From the NCBI GenBank assembly GCA_013823985.1, contig PNNB01000015.1, positions 1 to 64,000 on the forward strand: a stretch of DNA of 64,000 nucleotides, in the 5' to 3' direction. Position numbers and translations under genes: made by a program. Each line of letters starts with the position of its first letter. Position 1 is the first letter of the stretch. This document shows positions 63,742-64,000 of this stretch, one piece after another. Origin of the DNA: Sphingopyxis sp. (lineage in GTDB: Bacteria; Pseudomonadota; Alphaproteobacteria; Sphingomonadales; Sphingomonadaceae). The notes below the pieces were generated by a model. That model had not been told where the DNA came from. It was given only the letters and a program-made list of their open reading frames with translations, and made no database searches.

Positions 63742-64000
63742 CCTGATATTCGTCGGCTATATCGCGCTCATCATGCTGATGGCGTTCAAACGGCCGTTCC
63801 TCTTCACGCTCGTCTACGCCTATGTCGACATCGTGTCGCCGCAGCGGCTGAGCTATTTCCTGCTGAACTCGGTGCCCTTGTCGCTGATCCTCTTCGCGCT
63901 CGCCTTTGCGGGCTTTGCGCTGGGTGATGATAAAAAGGATGTGCGCGTGTCGCCGCGCTGGTTCCTGCTGATCATGCTGCTCGGCTATTGCGGTTATACG
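63734..64000 (+). CDS. Exosortase A system-associated O-glycosylation ligase (partial, cut by window end)
   Basis: The first 89 codons of a multi-pass membrane protein with no stop before the window end. It reads MRDLIFVGYIALIMLMAFKR, then PFLFTLVYAYVDIVSPQRLSY and FLLNSVPLSLILFALAF. This matches the DUF5935 start of putative O-antigen-ligase-like proteins of the exosortase A system (SPQRLSY is characteristic). The catalytic Wzy-C part would lie beyond the window. Confidence 0.85.
   Translation, partial: MRDLIFVGYIALIMLMAFKRPFLFTLVYAYVDIVSPQRLSYFLLNSVPLSLILFALAFAGFALGDDKKDVRVSPRWFLLIMLLGYCGYT

Overview
The window looks like a chromosomal segment of a sphingomonad (Alphaproteobacteria, Sphingomonadales; for example the Sphingopyxis/Sphingorhabdus part of the group). 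This rests on moderately high GC with strong G/C third positions, a fused ThiS-ThiG, an UrcA-family protein, class I LysRS, the rpmF-plsX-fabH-ihfA-merR operon, exosortase-A glycan genes, and a gene transfer agent (GTA) remnant whose modules follow the sphingomonad order. Genus is an inference. No rRNA, tRNA, insertion sequence or CRISPR array was seen.

Layout. 0.3-6 kb: a PLP trans-sulfuration-type enzyme, a HAD phosphatase, and a Mla/MCE lipid transport operon (STAS-MlaE, MlaF, MlaD, outer-membrane-type lipoprotein), bracketed by an inverted pair of 32-bp repeats. 6-9.4 kb: two hypothetical proteins, a MidA/NDUFAF7-type methyltransferase and lgt. 9.5-14 kb: an acyl-CoA synthetase and glnD. 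14.1-15.3 kb: an OmpA-family protein with its terminator. 15.4-17.8 kb: the remains of a GTA, with a full-length portal ORF followed by fragments of a DUF6127-like gene, prohead protease, DUF3168 (gp8), major tail protein (gp9) and DUF2793 in canonical order, joined by deletions, and with two small genes on the opposite strand. 18-24.3 kb: a DUF3857/transglutaminase protein, an SGNH hydrolase, and a TonB siderophore receptor with a PiuC-type dioxygenase under two Fur-like palindromes. 24.3-36.8 kb: GST, DedA/YqaA, VOC, lnt, metK (with an 18-bp palindrome in its leader), trmB, a LytS/LytTR two-component pair, UrcA, thiSG and a DUF481 protein.

36.8-55.3 kb: aroQ, accB-accC, a VanX-type lipoprotein, an RcnB-family protein, a run of secreted or metal-dependent enzymes (amidohydrolase, prolyl hydroxylase, DUF885 and peptidase-MA proteins, alpha/beta hydrolase, desaturase), the minus-strand operon lysK-DUF1003-corA, and the plus-strand operon of a DinG/XPD helicase, SixA and a GNAT. 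55.3-58.5 kb: repeats, then rpmF-plsX-fabH-ihfA-merR. 58.7-62.2 kb: MAPEG, an MBL hydrolase, an S24-peptidase regulator divergent from two small genes across a two-site operator, a second copy of the 88-bp repeat, and an Ala/Val/Glu/Pro-rich membrane protein. 62.2-64 kb: the edge of an exosortase-A exopolysaccharide/O-glycosylation locus, cut by the window end.

How genes work together: lgt and lnt mature the lipoproteins encoded here (Mla-associated lipoprotein, VanX-like protein). accB/accC, fabH, plsX, the desaturase and the acyl-CoA ligase serve lipid synthesis. glnD senses nitrogen. metK supplies SAM to TrmB and the MidA-like enzyme. The most notable discoveries are the deletion-fused GTA fossil with a still-open portal gene, the S24 regulator with two AGGA-N4-TCCT palindromes exactly 20 bp apart, and several small genes with good ribosome binding sites and no recognised family.
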